The notes: a model not told the origin generated them from the letters alone. A stretch of DNA of 39,671 bases from Planctomycetaceae bacterium (GCA_019636285.1 JAHBXV010000050.1:1-39671); one strand, 5' to 3'. Shown: positions 15,876 to 24,356, numbered from the stretch's first letter. Program-made: numbers and translations.

Positions 15876-16625
15876 TTAGGCGACGTGGCGGAGCAGCATG
15901 AATGCAGCCATCGCGGCCATCGCAGCGTCTTCGATGAACGTCACCTTGGACATCGGCAGTTCAAAAACAGTCCCCAGGCAGGCGCACTGGATGCGTCGGC
16001 GATTGAGGAGGGCTTCGGAAACGCCCACCAGGCCGATCAGCATTAGCACCAATGTCGCGATATTGGTCGCGATGGGCGCCACTCCAGAGAGGTACGCAAC
16101 GCCCAGTAGCAGTTCAAGGAACGGGTAAACCAGGCCGTATGCCGGCCAGCGGCTCGCCAGCACATCGTAAGTGCGGTAAGCCGTGGCAAACGCGCGGACA
16201 TCCAGCATCTTGAAGAACGAAAACGCCAGGAAAAAGCCACCCATAAAGTTGGTCATCGCCCTTTCGGCATCGAAACGCGCGGCGGTGAGTTCGATGATCG
16301 CGGTGATGCCCAGAAGATAGCCGACGATCAGAAGCAGCGGGCGATACGTTGCCAGAAACGATCGCGGCGGCTGCGCCGGTTCAGCGCCGTCGATGGCTTC
16401 GTAGACCTGAAAGCCGCCGCGGGAGACCAGGTCGGCCACCCGCTCGCGCGAGGCATTGTCGCCCACGACGGTGAGCACTTTGCGGGAATCGTTGGTGTCG
16501 ACCGACCACTCCTCGATGGCCGGCTCGTCGTCCAGAAACGTGGCGACCTTCGCCACACACTTTCCGCAATTGAGATTCGTGCGGTAGCGGTGGACGGCCG
16601 GGGCGATAGTCAGTGGGGAATTCAT
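15876..16625 (-). CDS. HMA metal-binding domain fused to MauE/DoxX-like membrane domain
   Basis: Residues 12-70 form a heavy-metal-associated domain: NLNCGKCVAKV with Cys20-x2-Cys23, and the later GDNASRERVADLVSRGGFQVYE. The rest (about 90-249) has four membrane segments: RPLLLIVGYLLGITAI, AMTNFMGGFFLAFSFFKMLD, YPFLELLLGVAYLSGVA and ATLVLMLIGLVGV. After them comes CACLGTVFELPMSKVTFIED with Cys214 and Cys216, the conserved end of the MauE-type redox membrane family. Metal binding and thiol-redox coupling at the cytoplasmic membrane are likely; the partner is unknown. ATG at 16625 has GAGG at the right distance and is preferred over 16637. It is divergent from panC. Confidence 0.88.
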   Translation of the reverse strand: MNSPLTIAPAVHRYRTNLNCGKCVAKVATFLDDEPAIEEWSVDTNDSRKVLTVVGDNASRERVADLVSRGGFQVYEAIDGAEPAQPPRSFLATYRPLLLIVGYLLGITAIIELTAARFDAERAMTNFMGGFFLAFSFFKMLDVRAFATAYRTYDVLASRWPAYGLVYPFLELLLGVAYLSGVAPIATNIATLVLMLIGLVGVSEALLNRRRIQCACLGTVFELPMSKVTFIEDAAMAAMAAFMLLRHVA

Positions 16626-16657
16626 GATCGGCCTCATGCAACAGTTGGCAATTCCCT

Positions 16658-16663
16658 ATTATA
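16658..16663 (-). promoter_or_regulatory. candidate -10 box for the HMA-MauE gene
   Basis: On the minus strand a perfect TATAAT stands 32 bp upstream of the 16625 start, unusual in this GC-rich DNA. No good -35 box is visible at 17 bp. It is a weak, position-based prediction. Confidence 0.3.
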
Positions 16664-16765
16664 TCCGATGGTCAACCCGATCGGCCCGCATGACAACGCG
16701 GGATTGGAACAGTATGACGTGCATTTGTGCAGGGCTTGACCAGACATCGGCGTGAAGAGGGAATC

Positions 16766-17638
16766 ATGGAGGTCGTGTCGACCGTTGCGGAATTGCGGGC
16801 TCGCGTGAGCGGCTGGAAACGAGCCGGGGAGTCGGTGGGGCTGGTTCCCACGATGGGGGCGCTGCATGCGGGGCACATGAGCCTCGCCACGGCCAGCCGC
16901 GGGGAGTGCGCGAGGACCGTCCTGACGATTTTTGTGAATCCAACGCAGTTCGCGCCGCATGAGGATCTGACGCGCTATCCGCGCCCGCTCGAGCGGGACT
17001 TGGATTTGTGCCAGCGGGAAGGGGTCGACCTGGTCTTCACTCCAGCGGTCGAAGAAGTCTATCCTCCCGGCGACTCGACGTTTGTCGAGGTGACGGGAAT
17101 CACGAAGAATTGGGAAGGCGAATTGCGACCCAGCCATTTTCGGGGGGTGGCGACCGTCGTGACCAAATTGTTTTTGATGGCCCTGCCAGATCGGGCCTAT
17201 TTCGGACAAAAAGATTTCCAGCAGCAGGCCGTTATTCGTCGGATGACCCGCGACCTGCACTTGCCGCTCGAAATTGTCACCTGCCCGATTGTTCGCGACG
17301 CGGATGGTCTGGCGCTGAGCAGCCGGAATGTCTATCTTTCGCCGGGCGATCGACAGGCGGGGTTGTGTCTGCCGCGCTCGCTCAAACATGTCGAAGAACT
17401 GTGGCGAAACGGGGAACGCGATCCTGCTCGGCTGACGCGGGAATTACGGAGTGTCCTCGCGGCGGAACCGCGGATGTCCCTCAACTACGGGGTGCTGGTC
17501 GACCCGATGACCTTGGAAGAAGCCACAACTCCGAGGAATGAACTGGTCGCGCTGGTCGCGGGGCGCGTCGGTCAAACCCGAGTGCTGGATAACACCTGGC
17601 TGCGAATGTCCGCCAGCGATCATCAGGGAGGAAATTGA
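16766..17638 (+). CDS. panC: pantoate--beta-alanine ligase
   Basis: The 290-aa enzyme makes pantothenate from pantoate and beta-alanine with ATP in coenzyme A synthesis. Motifs are intact: VPTMGALHAGHMSL (27-40, the HIGH-like nucleotide site), TIFVNPTQF, the FRGVATVVTKLF substrate segment, YFGQKDFQQ, and ALSSRNVYLS near the ATP site. Length is as usual for PanC. The ATG at 16766 has GAAGAGGG upstream, so it is chosen over the GTG at 16727. The lgt gene begins 4 bp after the stop, so the two form an operon, an unusual functional pair probably linked only by transcription. Confidence 0.96.
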   Translation: MEVVSTVAELRARVSGWKRAGESVGLVPTMGALHAGHMSLATASRGECARTVLTIFVNPTQFAPHEDLTRYPRPLERDLDLCQREGVDLVFTPAVEEVYPPGDSTFVEVTGITKNWEGELRPSHFRGVATVVTKLFLMALPDRAYFGQKDFQQQAVIRRMTRDLHLPLEIVTCPIVRDADGLALSSRNVYLSPGDRQAGLCLPRSLKHVEELWRNGERDPARLTRELRSVLAAEPRMSLNYGVLVDPMTLEEATTPRNELVALVAGRVGQTRVLDNTWLRMSASDHQGGN

Positions 17639-17642
17639 ATCC

Positions 17643-18716
17643 ATGCGTCAGGTACTGTTTCGCATTCCCGTCTTGTCTCCGCTCGACCTTGGCCCGCTGG
17701 GACAGTGGCCGCTGTTCGGGCTGGGGATTCTCACGCTGGCATGGTTGGCTGTCGTCATCGCCTGGTTTATTCAGCGTCGCCGCGCGGGGAACTGGACGGC
17801 CGACGATACCGGCAGCGCCATTTTCGGACTGGTGATCGCCGGGGTTCTGTTCGCGCTCCCCAGTCTGCTCCCGCGGTTTGCCCCGGATCTGGCAAAGGCC
17901 GGGCTGCCGATCTATGGCTACGGTGTGATGTTGTTCCTGGCAATTCTCGCCGCGCTCGCGGTTACCACTCCCGCCGCGAAGAAAGCGGGCTACCCGCCGG
18001 ACACGCTGATCGATCTGATCGTCTGGCTCGTCGTTCCCGGCATTGTCGGCGGTCGCATTTTTTACCTGATGCGTTACTCGGAACAGACGTTCGCGGGGAC
18101 ATCGGGATTTTCCGCGCTGTTCGCCGCCATCAATCTGTCGAATGGCGGACTTGTCTTGCAGGGGGCGCTGCTGGGGGGAGCGGCCGGATTGGCCGCGTTC
18201 TGTGTGTTTCGGAAGCTCGACTTTTGGAAGCTCGCCGACCTGATTATTCCGGCCGTGTTCGTTGGCATTGCCATCGGACGCATTGGCTGCCTGCTGAACG
18301 GTTGCTGCTTTGGCGGCCCGTGCGATCTGCCGTGGGCGATTCAGTTTCCAAAAGATTCAGTCCCCTACGATGCGTACGTGTTCAAGGGTGTCATTCCGCC
18401 GGATGCCCCGGCAAGTCCACCACTGCATCCCACGCAAATCTACAGCACGATCGACGGGCTGGTGCTCGCGGGGGTGCTGGCCTTGTATCGGCCCTATCGA
18501 CGTCGGGACGGAGATGTGCTGGGGCTGGCGATGGTTCTCTCGGGCATCACGCGATTTTTGATTGAGATTCTGCGACAGGATGAGGTGGGCCTCTTGGGAT
18601 CGGCCTTCACGGGCGGGCAATGGATCAGTATCGCACTCTTGATTGGTGGCATTGCGATCCTGGCCTGGCCGGCGGGTTGGCCGCGAAAAACGCAGTCGGT
18701 GACCACTCCCGCGTGA
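17643..18716 (+). CDS. lgt: prolipoprotein diacylglyceryl transferase
   Basis: The 357-aa membrane enzyme transfers diacylglycerol from phosphatidylglycerol to the lipobox cysteine of prolipoproteins. The Lgt signature is GRIGCLLNGCCFGGPCD (about 212-228) followed by HPTQIYST (about 260). Earlier parts YGYGVMLFLAILAALAV and NGGLVLQGALLGGAAGL match the family's YGLM and HGGLVYGG regions; here the canonical His of HGG is replaced by Asn in NGG. About seven membrane segments are seen, with an extra one at the N-terminus compared with short Lgt proteins. Start ATG at 17643 follows panC by 4 bp. The export of several lipoproteins encoded here (SLBB protein, small lipoprotein at 21 kb) would depend on it. 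Confidence 0.95.
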   Translation: MRQVLFRIPVLSPLDLGPLGQWPLFGLGILTLAWLAVVIAWFIQRRRAGNWTADDTGSAIFGLVIAGVLFALPSLLPRFAPDLAKAGLPIYGYGVMLFLAILAALAVTTPAAKKAGYPPDTLIDLIVWLVVPGIVGGRIFYLMRYSEQTFAGTSGFSALFAAINLSNGGLVLQGALLGGAAGLAAFCVFRKLDFWKLADLIIPAVFVGIAIGRIGCLLNGCCFGGPCDLPWAIQFPKDSVPYDAYVFKGVIPPDAPASPPLHPTQIYSTIDGLVLAGVLALYRPYRRRDGDVLGLAMVLSGITRFLIEILRQDEVGLLGSAFTGGQWISIALLIGGIAILAWPAGWPRKTQSVTTPA

Positions 18717-18776
18717 TCCAACCGCTCCCTTCGTGCGTTCCGTGCAGCAATAACTTTCCTCTCGCTGAGGCCGGTC

Positions 18777-19271
18777 GTGGTTACCCAGTTGCAGCCCTTT
18801 CCCGACCGGCGACGCCGACTGATCATTCTGGGCGTTCTCCTGGTTCCCATATTATTGTCGTACAAGATCGGCTTTTTGTGGCGGGGGATGGCCTGCATCG
18901 TGCCGTTGGTTTTCACGGGGACATTCCGCGAGTCGCAGATTGTCAAAGAGCGGTTTCGGACGCAGTTTTTCTTTGCGTGGATTCCGTTTCGGAAACAAAG
19001 CTGCGACCTGCGCGCGGTGGTTTCGTTGCGGGCCAAGCATGAAGAGGACAAATACGGCTGTTTGACGCTGGTGCTGTTCGGGCCTTTTCAGTGGGTCTTC
19101 GGCAAGGTGTTCGACCAGATTATTCCCGCGATTGGCGGTCCGCTGGAACTGTGGGTCGAAACCGCCAAAGGCCGGGAATTGATGGCCTGGAATGGCCACA
19201 GCCAGGAACTGTTTGAGCAGAACCTGGCGATTCTCGAAGCCAGAACGGGCGCGCCGATCCGCACGGTGTAG
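18777..19271 (+). CDS. membrane protein of unknown function, 164 aa
   Basis: The protein begins at a GTG at 18777 and has one or two hydrophobic segments (LIILGVLLVPILLSY and ACIVPLVFTGTF). The rest appears cytoplasmic, with a PH-like or beta-rich look: SCDLRAVVSLRAKHEEDKYGCLTLVLFGPFQWV, then LELWVETAKGRELMAWNG and the helix SQELFEQNLAILEARTG. The upstream region contains no strong Shine-Dalgarno, so the start is uncertain. It lies 60 bp after lgt on the same strand and may be read through from it. No family is recognised. Confidence 0.72.
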   Translation: MVTQLQPFPDRRRRLIILGVLLVPILLSYKIGFLWRGMACIVPLVFTGTFRESQIVKERFRTQFFFAWIPFRKQSCDLRAVVSLRAKHEEDKYGCLTLVLFGPFQWVFGKVFDQIIPAIGGPLELWVETAKGRELMAWNGHSQELFEQNLAILEARTGAPIRTV

Positions 19272-19364
19272 CGGTGTGGACTCGCTTTGCCCGATCGTGC
19301 TCGGGTACTCTGCCGGTCGCGTCTGGTGTCGTCATTTGGACTGGCAATTTCAAGAATTCGGGTG

Positions 19365-19443
19365 TGTGTGCCACTGGCTTTGCCAGGGCATCTTGTGATT
19401 GCCAATTCCCGTAAGGCACACTGGCAGAGCCAGTGGCACACCC
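19365..19443. repeat. CACTGGC-type palindromic repeat, full two-arm copy
   Basis: TGTGCCACTGGC at the left and GCCAGTGGCACA at the right are inverted copies, with a middle part that keeps GGCACACTGG as in the 2165-2243 copy. The layout and about 79-bp length equal that copy. It lies between the membrane protein (stop 19271) and the isomerase-like gene (start 19502). Confidence 0.9.
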
Positions 19444-19501
19444 GATGAAGCCGTGACAAAGCAGCAGGACGCGCGGAACAGGATTGGGGAGAGAATCGAC
19501 G

Positions 19502-20437
19502 ATGATGTCACTCGGATTGGTGAGCGCCATTCTGCCGGACCAGTCCCTTGATGACGTGCTGGGGACCGCGGCCCGGTTGGACTATGACTGCGTCGAAGTC
19601 ATGTGCTGGCCAATGGGGAAAGCCGAGCGTCGCTACGCCGGGGTCACGCATCTCGACGTGGCTGGCCTGAACGCAGCCAGGGTGAAAGAAACCCGAGACC
19701 TCTGCGAGAAGCACGGCGTCGCGATCAGCGCGCTGGGCTACTACCCGAATCCGCTCGCTCCCGACCGTGGCGAAGCCGAGCAGGCGGTTGGCCAGATTCG
19801 CCGCGTCATTGAAGCAGCCGCGCTGTTGGGGCTGTCGGGCATGAACACGTTCGTCGGCCGCGACTGGACGCGTTCGGTTGACGACAACTGGGACCGGTTC
19901 CTGGAAACCTGGACGCCGCTGATCGCCTTTGCCGAACAGCATGGCGTGCGCGTGGGGATCGAGAACTGTCCTATGCTATTTACAAAAGACGAGTGGCCGG
20001 GCGGAAAGAACCTCGCGATCACGCCCGCCATCTGGAGACGAATGTTCACGGCGATTCCGAGCCCGTCTTTCGGTTTGAACTTTGATCCGTCGCACCTGGT
20101 CTGGCAGCAGATCGACTATCTGCCGCCACTGGTCGAATTCCGCGATCGGATTTTCCATGTTCACGCCAAGGACGTGCGGGTCGATCAATCGCGGCTGAAC
20201 GAGGTCGGCATCCTCGCGCATCCGCTGGAATATCACACTCCGAAGCTGCCGGGCCTGGGGGATGTCAACTGGGGCCAATTCTTTTCAGTACTGGGCGATG
20301 CCGGTTACCGGGGGCCGGTTTCCGTCGAGGTGGAAGACCGGGTCTACGAGGGTTCGCTCGCCGCGCGGCTCGCGTCGCTCGAACAAAGCAGCCGATATCT
20401 GCGCAACTTCGTGACGCGGCTTCGGGAAGGTGACTGA
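19502..20437 (+). CDS. sugar phosphate isomerase/epimerase-family TIM-barrel protein
   Basis: The 311-aa protein belongs to the xylose isomerase-like TIM-barrel (AP endonuclease 2) group, which isomerises or epimerises sugars and inositols with a divalent metal. Typical strands and metal-ligand candidates are RVGIENCPM (Glu), [11 protein letters not shown] (Asp and His), FHVHAKDV (His) and PVSVEVED (Glu). The start ATG at 19502 (or 19505) has GGGGAGAG upstream. There is no signal peptide, so it is cytoplasmic. The substrate cannot be assigned. It stands alone between repeats; the next gene, the receiver protein, is 243 bp away. Confidence 0.9.
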   Translation: MMSLGLVSAILPDQSLDDVLGTAARLDYDCVEVMCWPMGKAERRYAGVTHLDVAGLNAARVKETRDLCEKHGVAISALGYYPNPLAPDRGEAEQAVGQIRRVIEAAALLGLSGMNTFVGRDWTRSVDDNWDRFLETWTPLIAFAEQHGVRVGIENCPMLFTKDEWPGGKNLAITPAIWRRMFTAIPSPSFGLNFDPSHLVWQQIDYLPPLVEFRDRIFHVHAKDVRVDQSRLNEVGILAHPLEYHTPKLPGLGDVNWGQFFSVLGDAGYRGPVSVEVEDRVYEGSLAARLASLEQSSRYLRNFVTRLREGD

Positions 20438-20680
20438 TCGACAGATTCTTGCGCGTTCACTGAACAAGGAGTGGCAGGCGGTTGCCATCTTGAGAATACG
20501 GGCCGCCCGGCCTAGCATGATCGAAGAGAAATCATCCCACGCAGACAGCCCCACGCCAGATATCCGGGCGAAACCGGTCGAGTTCGCGAGAGAACGCCGT
20601 CGCCGCCCCTCCCGCCACCGCCGTGCCGATTGAAGCCTCGCACAATCCGCGTCACGTTCTCTGGAAGATTTGAGCCGCCG

Positions 20681-21097
20681 ATGACCACGACGCAAAAGAC
20701 AATCCTGATCATTGATGACGACCGGGAAATTGCCGCCATGCTGCAAGGAGTCTTGCAGGCCAACGGCTACAAGATCGAGATGGCCAACAATGGCATCGAC
20801 GGTCAGCGGATGATCGAATCGGTGAAGCCGGATCTCGTCATCACCGACATGATGATGCCCCGCATGGGGGGCTTTCCGGTGCTGGAATTCATTCGCCAAC
20901 TGGAGTCGCCCCCCAAGGTCATCATGATTACCGCGAACGAGGGTGGGCGGCATAAGGCGTATGCCGAAATGCTGGGAGTCGTCGAATACCTTCGCAAACC
21001 GTTTCCGATGGAAAACCTGCTGGGAGCGGTGTCGCGGGCCTTTGAACCGGCCGATGACAAGCCGGTCAAGCGCGCCACGCGCAAGAAGGCGACGTAG
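20681..21097 (+). CDS. single-domain response regulator (CheY-like receiver)
   Basis: The 138-aa protein is a lone receiver domain: acidic pocket Asp12-Asp13, phosphoacceptor Asp56 in VITDMMMP, Thr84 in MITA, and Lys106 in RKPF. It would be phosphorylated by a histidine kinase encoded elsewhere. A basic C-terminal tail ([12 protein letters not shown]) follows and has no DNA-binding fold, so it probably acts by protein contact. ATG at 20681 follows GAGCCGCCG; the upstream frame shows no coding features. No kinase is in the window, so it is an orphan regulator. Confidence 0.93.
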   Translation: MTTTQKTILIIDDDREIAAMLQGVLQANGYKIEMANNGIDGQRMIESVKPDLVITDMMMPRMGGFPVLEFIRQLESPPKVIMITANEGGRHKAYAEMLGVVEYLRKPFPMENLLGAVSRAFEPADDKPVKRATRKKAT

Positions 21098-21110
21098 CCC
21101 CGGTGTTGCT

Positions 21111-21154
21111 TTTCCGATTTCCCAAGCGGAGCCTGGGAACAAGCGATTCGGAAA
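21111..21154. terminator. bidirectional hairpin between convergent genes
   Basis: TTTCCGA (21111-21117) pairs with TCGGAAA (21148-21154). Inside, CCCAAGC and GCCTGGG form a second stem around GGA. It lies between the receiver gene (stop 21097, plus) and the lipoprotein gene (stop 21161, minus), so it can end transcription from both sides. The TTCCCAAGC/GCCTGGGAAC core also resembles a widespread interspersed palindrome. Confidence 0.6.
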
Positions 21155-21160
21155 CGCGTG

Positions 21161-21421
21161 CTACTTGTATCCGAGGCTGCGTTCGATCTCGGCGGCTTTT
21201 TCCGAGCGCAGCCACTTGTTGAGCGGGTCGCCCTCGTCGGTCATCGGCTGATGACTGCGGCCTTCTTTGTGGACCACATCCCACTTTTGCTCTTCCGTCT
21301 TCACCTGCGGTTCCCACTGTTCGCCGGACTTGAATCCGCCGCCGGGGAAGGCTGCGCAACCCAACATGCCGGCAGCCACGAGCAGACCTGACAGTACGGC
21401 GGGCGCGAGGATGGGACGCAT
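21161..21421 (-). CDS. small lipoprotein, 86 aa
   Basis: The N-terminus (PILAPAVLSGLLVAAGMLGC) is a lipoprotein signal peptide with the lipobox MLGC. The mature part is short and charged: FPGGGFKSGEQWEPQ, KTEEQKWDVVHKEGRSHQPMTDEGDPLNKWLRSEKAAEIERSLGY (seen in pieces). It would be lipidated by Lgt and anchored in a membrane. The function is unknown; small lipoproteins of this kind are common in planctomycetes. ATG at 21421 is chosen for the signal peptide; a start at 21436 adds only five residues. Confidence 0.8.
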   Translation of the reverse strand: MRPILAPAVLSGLLVAAGMLGCAAFPGGGFKSGEQWEPQVKTEEQKWDVVHKEGRSHQPMTDEGDPLNKWLRSEKAAEIERSLGYK

Positions 21422-21601
21422 GACGGTCTCCTGCATGTCGGACGAAGCCGAATCGGGGCTCAGGGGGAAGGGGCGGTGTAGTTTCGCGGCCGATCGGCTG
21501 TCGAGACAGGGCCGGGCAATTCTCGCCGACGCGAAGGACTTCTAACCCGCTTCGCGCGGGAGATCGGCGAGTTCTGCCGTTAGGATGGTGGAGGATTAGC
21601 C

Positions 21602-21760
21602 GTCAGGGGTCAGGAATCAGCAGTCAGCTCAAGAAGCGGCCAGCCGCCAGCTTCCAGCGGCCAGGAATAGGAAGACACTCAACCGGGTCTATGTTGCAGA
21701 AATGTGAGTTTGATAATTTTCGCATTAAGAATCCTGCAGTTCCTGAATGCTGACGGCTGA
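21602..21760. repeat. degenerate TCAG-rich inverted repeat
   Basis: GTCAGGGGTCAGGAATCAGC (from 21602) is matched inversely by GCTGACGGCTGATCCCTGATCC (to 21760, quoted in part). Both arms consist of 6-8-base units of the type RTCAGSN. A second CCAGC-rich block (about 21638-21662) lies in the left half, and the middle is unusually AT-rich (about 21690-21730). It fills the gap before the BshB1-like gene and could carry its promoter. Confidence 0.7.
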
Positions 21761-21805
21761 TCCCTGATCCGGCATTCCCACCGGCAACTACGAGAATTCA
21801 TCTTG

Positions 21806-22528
21806 ATGTCTCTTTCGGTTCCTCTCGATGTTCCGCTCGACGTGCTGGTGGTCGCGCCCCATCCCGATGATGCGGAGATCAGCACCGGAGGAACGCTGAT
21901 CGCCTGTGGACGTCGTGGTTTGCGGACCGGCGTGATCGAACTGACCAATGGCGAGCCGACGCCGCATGGCAGCCCGGAATTGCGGCAATCGGAAACCGAT
22001 GCGGCGACCAAAATCCTGGGGCTGACTTGGCGCGGTCAGTTGAACTTGCCCAATCGAAAGCTGGAGTCGTCTCTCGCGGCACGGCGGCAACTGGCCGGAA
22101 TATTCCGCCTGACACGTCCTCGAGTGATCCTGGCTCCGTACTGGGACGATGCCCATCCCGATCATATTGCTGCTACGCAGTTGACCGATGCGGCTCGCTT
22201 CTGGGCGAAACTGTCGCGAACCGACCTGCCCGGGCAGCCCTATCATCCGCCGCGTGTCTTCTATTACTGGAGCATCCATCTGCGGAACCATCCGGCTCCG
22301 TCGTTTGTCTTTGACATCAGCGACGTGATGGACGAAAAAATGCGGGCCGTCGAGTGCTACAAGAGTCAATTTCACACCGGGAAGTCGCAGGAGTTTCCGA
22401 CCGCGTTGGACGACATCCGCGATCGCGGGCGATATTGGGGCTGGGCGATTCATGCGAAGTACGGTGAACCGTTCGCCAGCCGCGAAAGCGTGAGGGTGGT
22501 CGATTTCTTTTCTTCGGGCCTCGCGTGA
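21806..22528 (+). CDS. bshB1: PIG-L family deacetylase, BshB1-like (bacillithiol pathway)
   Basis: The 240-aa protein has the zinc motif HPDD (His19-Pro-Asp-Asp22, APHPDDAEISTGGT) and the second motif DDAHPDHIAA (about 115-124), which mark the LmbE/PIG-L zinc deacetylases. BshB1 deacetylates N-acetylglucosaminyl-malate to glucosaminyl-malate in bacillithiol synthesis. The long spacing, YYWSIHLRNHPAPSFVFDISDV and KMRAVECYKSQF fit BshB1 better than MshB or GlcNAc-PI deacetylases, but other bsh genes are not in the window. ATG at 21806 is the likely start. It is 41 bp ahead of the formylmethanofuran dehydrogenase gene and likely co-transcribed. Confidence 0.8.
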   Translation: MSLSVPLDVPLDVLVVAPHPDDAEISTGGTLIACGRRGLRTGVIELTNGEPTPHGSPELRQSETDAATKILGLTWRGQLNLPNRKLESSLAARRQLAGIFRLTRPRVILAPYWDDAHPDHIAATQLTDAARFWAKLSRTDLPGQPYHPPRVFYYWSIHLRNHPAPSFVFDISDVMDEKMRAVECYKSQFHTGKSQEFPTALDDIRDRGRYWGWAIHAKYGEPFASRESVRVVDFFSSGLA

Positions 22529-22569
22529 CCGACGCTGATCGAACTTGACGTGATGAAGGTTGACGGGGC

Positions 22570-24219
22570 ATGGCGACACTGTGTCTGAAAGGTGGAACGG
22601 TCCACGATCCGGCAAACGGCATCGACGGCGAAGTCCGTGATGTCTGGATCGCCGATGGCCGGATCGTCGCCTCCCCCGATGCCCCGTCAGCCCGTCCGGA
22701 CCGAACGATTGACGTCACGGGCATGGTGGTAATGCCTGGCGGCATCGACATGCATTGCCATATCGCGGGCCCGAAGGTGAACGCAGCCCGCAAGCTGCTT
22801 CCCGAAAATCGCCGCGATGCTCCGGTTCTCAAGCGAACGCCGCTCACACGAAGCGGAACCACGGGGAGCATTCCCAGTACATTCGCCACGGGGTACCTGT
22901 ACGCGGGACTGGGTTACACGACGGCGGTCGACGCGGCGATCCCACCGCTGGCCGCGCGACACGCCCACGAAGAATTCGCCGATACGCCGCAACTCGACAA
23001 GGCGTTTCTGCTTCTGCTCGGCAATAACCAGTTCGTGCTGCGCGAACTGTCGCGCCAGCGTCCGCAACTGGTGAAGCACTACGTCAGTTGGGTCTTGCGG
23101 GCGACGCGCGGCTATGGCGTCAAGATCGTCAATCCCGGAGGCGTGGAAGCCTGGAAATCGGGAAGCGGCAACCTGCGGGAACTCGATGCGTCTGTCCCCG
23201 GCTTCGACACTTCGCCACGTGAGATACTCCGCGGCCTGGCGGCAGCGGCTGACGAATTGCAACTGCCACATCCAGTTCACATCCATTGCAACAACCTGGG
23301 AATGCCGGGGAACGCCCGCGTCACGCTGGCGACCATGCAGGCCCTGGAAGGACATCGCGGACACCTGACGCACATTCAGTTTCAAAGCTATAGCGGCGAC
23401 CCGGACGATCAGACGACGTTTCGCTCGGGGACGAAGGAATTGGTCGAGTACGTCAACGCTCATCCCAATCTGTCGGTCGATGTCGGTCAGGTGATGTTCG
23501 GCTCCACCGTCTCGATGACGGGTGACGGACCGCTGGGCTACTACCTGCACAAGGTGACCGGCGGCAAATGGTTCAGCGGGGATCTCGAACAGGAAGCCGG
23601 CTGCGGCATCGTGCCGATTGTCTATAAGAACAAAAGCTTCGTGCATGCCCTGCAGTGGGCCGTCGGCATGGAGTGGTTCCTGATGATGAACGACCCCTGG
23701 CGACTGGCGTTGTCGACCGACCATCCCAACGGCGCGGCCTTTCTGGCTTATCCCCAAGTGATCGCGCTCCTGATGAGCCGTAGCCTGCGTGACGAATGGC
23801 TGGCCCGGTTGCCTCCGCTTGCACGAGAGCGTTGTGGTCTCGCCGACCTGACTCGTGAGTATACGCTGAACGAGATCGCCATCATCACCCGCGCCGCTCC
23901 TGCGAAGCTGCTGGGGCTGTCAACTAAGGGTCACCTCGGTCCGGGAGCCGATGCGGATGTCACCGTCTATCAGCCCGACGACGATCGCCGCCGCATGTTC
24001 GAACTCCCCCGCTACGTGATCAAGGGGGGCGATGTTCTCATTGACAACGGCGAACTGCGGAAGGTTGTGGACGGAACCACCCACACCGTGCTGCGAGATC
24101 ACGACCCCGCGAGCGAAGCCGTCATTCGGGAATGGTTCGAACAGCGCTACACGTTGCAGTTCGCCAATTACCCACTCCACGAAGAAGAAATCGCCGAACT
24201 GGCGCTGCGCGAGAGCTGA
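22570..24219 (+). CDS. fhcA: formylmethanofuran dehydrogenase subunit A (Fhc/Fmd type)
   Basis: The 549-aa protein is an amidohydrolase-fold subunit that handles the formyl group on methanofuran in the H4MPT-linked C1 pathway. His62-x-His64 (DMHCHIAGPKV) is the metal motif. YGVKIVNPGG carries the lysine expected to be carboxylated, and PVHIHCNNLG and LTHIQFQS carry further histidines. Late in the sequence LSTDHPNGA has the Asp ligand. Length equals the family's. In bacteria the FhcA subunit acts in formyltransferase/hydrolase complexes rather than as a tungsten/molybdenum dehydrogenase. The B, C and D subunit genes are not in the window. It starts 41 bp after bshB1 and is followed by a repeat at 24224. 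Confidence 0.92.
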   Translation: MATLCLKGGTVHDPANGIDGEVRDVWIADGRIVASPDAPSARPDRTIDVTGMVVMPGGIDMHCHIAGPKVNAARKLLPENRRDAPVLKRTPLTRSGTTGSIPSTFATGYLYAGLGYTTAVDAAIPPLAARHAHEEFADTPQLDKAFLLLLGNNQFVLRELSRQRPQLVKHYVSWVLRATRGYGVKIVNPGGVEAWKSGSGNLRELDASVPGFDTSPREILRGLAAAADELQLPHPVHIHCNNLGMPGNARVTLATMQALEGHRGHLTHIQFQSYSGDPDDQTTFRSGTKELVEYVNAHPNLSVDVGQVMFGSTVSMTGDGPLGYYLHKVTGGKWFSGDLEQEAGCGIVPIVYKNKSFVHALQWAVGMEWFLMMNDPWRLALSTDHPNGAAFLAYPQVIALLMSRSLRDEWLARLPPLARERCGLADLTREYTLNEIAIITRAAPAKLLGLSTKGHLGPGADADVTVYQPDDDRRRMFELPRYVIKGGDVLIDNGELRKVVDGTTHTVLRDHDPASEAVIREWFEQRYTLQFANYPLHEEEIAELALRES

Positions 24220-24223
24220 TGGT

Positions 24224-24334
24224 GGGTGGCACGCCCTGAAAGGGCGTGGTCTTCGCGCGATACGAAAATAGCGAAATGGCCTGATTACGCCTTCAATTTT
24301 GCCACGCCCTTCGAAGACTCAGGGCGTGCCACCC
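24224..24334. repeat. GGTGGCACGCCCTGA-class inverted repeat, copy 2
   Basis: The outer arms GGGTGGCACGCCCTGA (left) and its complement (right, ending 24334) enclose a second stem (AAGGGCGTGG/CCACGCCCTT) and a 53-base AT-richer loop. The right arm is identical to copy 1 (15234-15266) over 33 nt; the left arm lacks 9 bases found in copy 1. It lies between the 3' ends of fhcA (stop 24219) and the UxaA-type gene (stop 24357), two converging genes, so it may also terminate both. Confidence 0.9.
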
Positions 24335-24356
24335 GGAGTCAACGACGCACGCCTCG

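Noticed and set aside
20285-21142. Open frame of 285 codons on the minus strand opposite the receiver gene
   Set aside because: It covers the antisense of the isomerase end and the receiver domain, with no recognisable motif.
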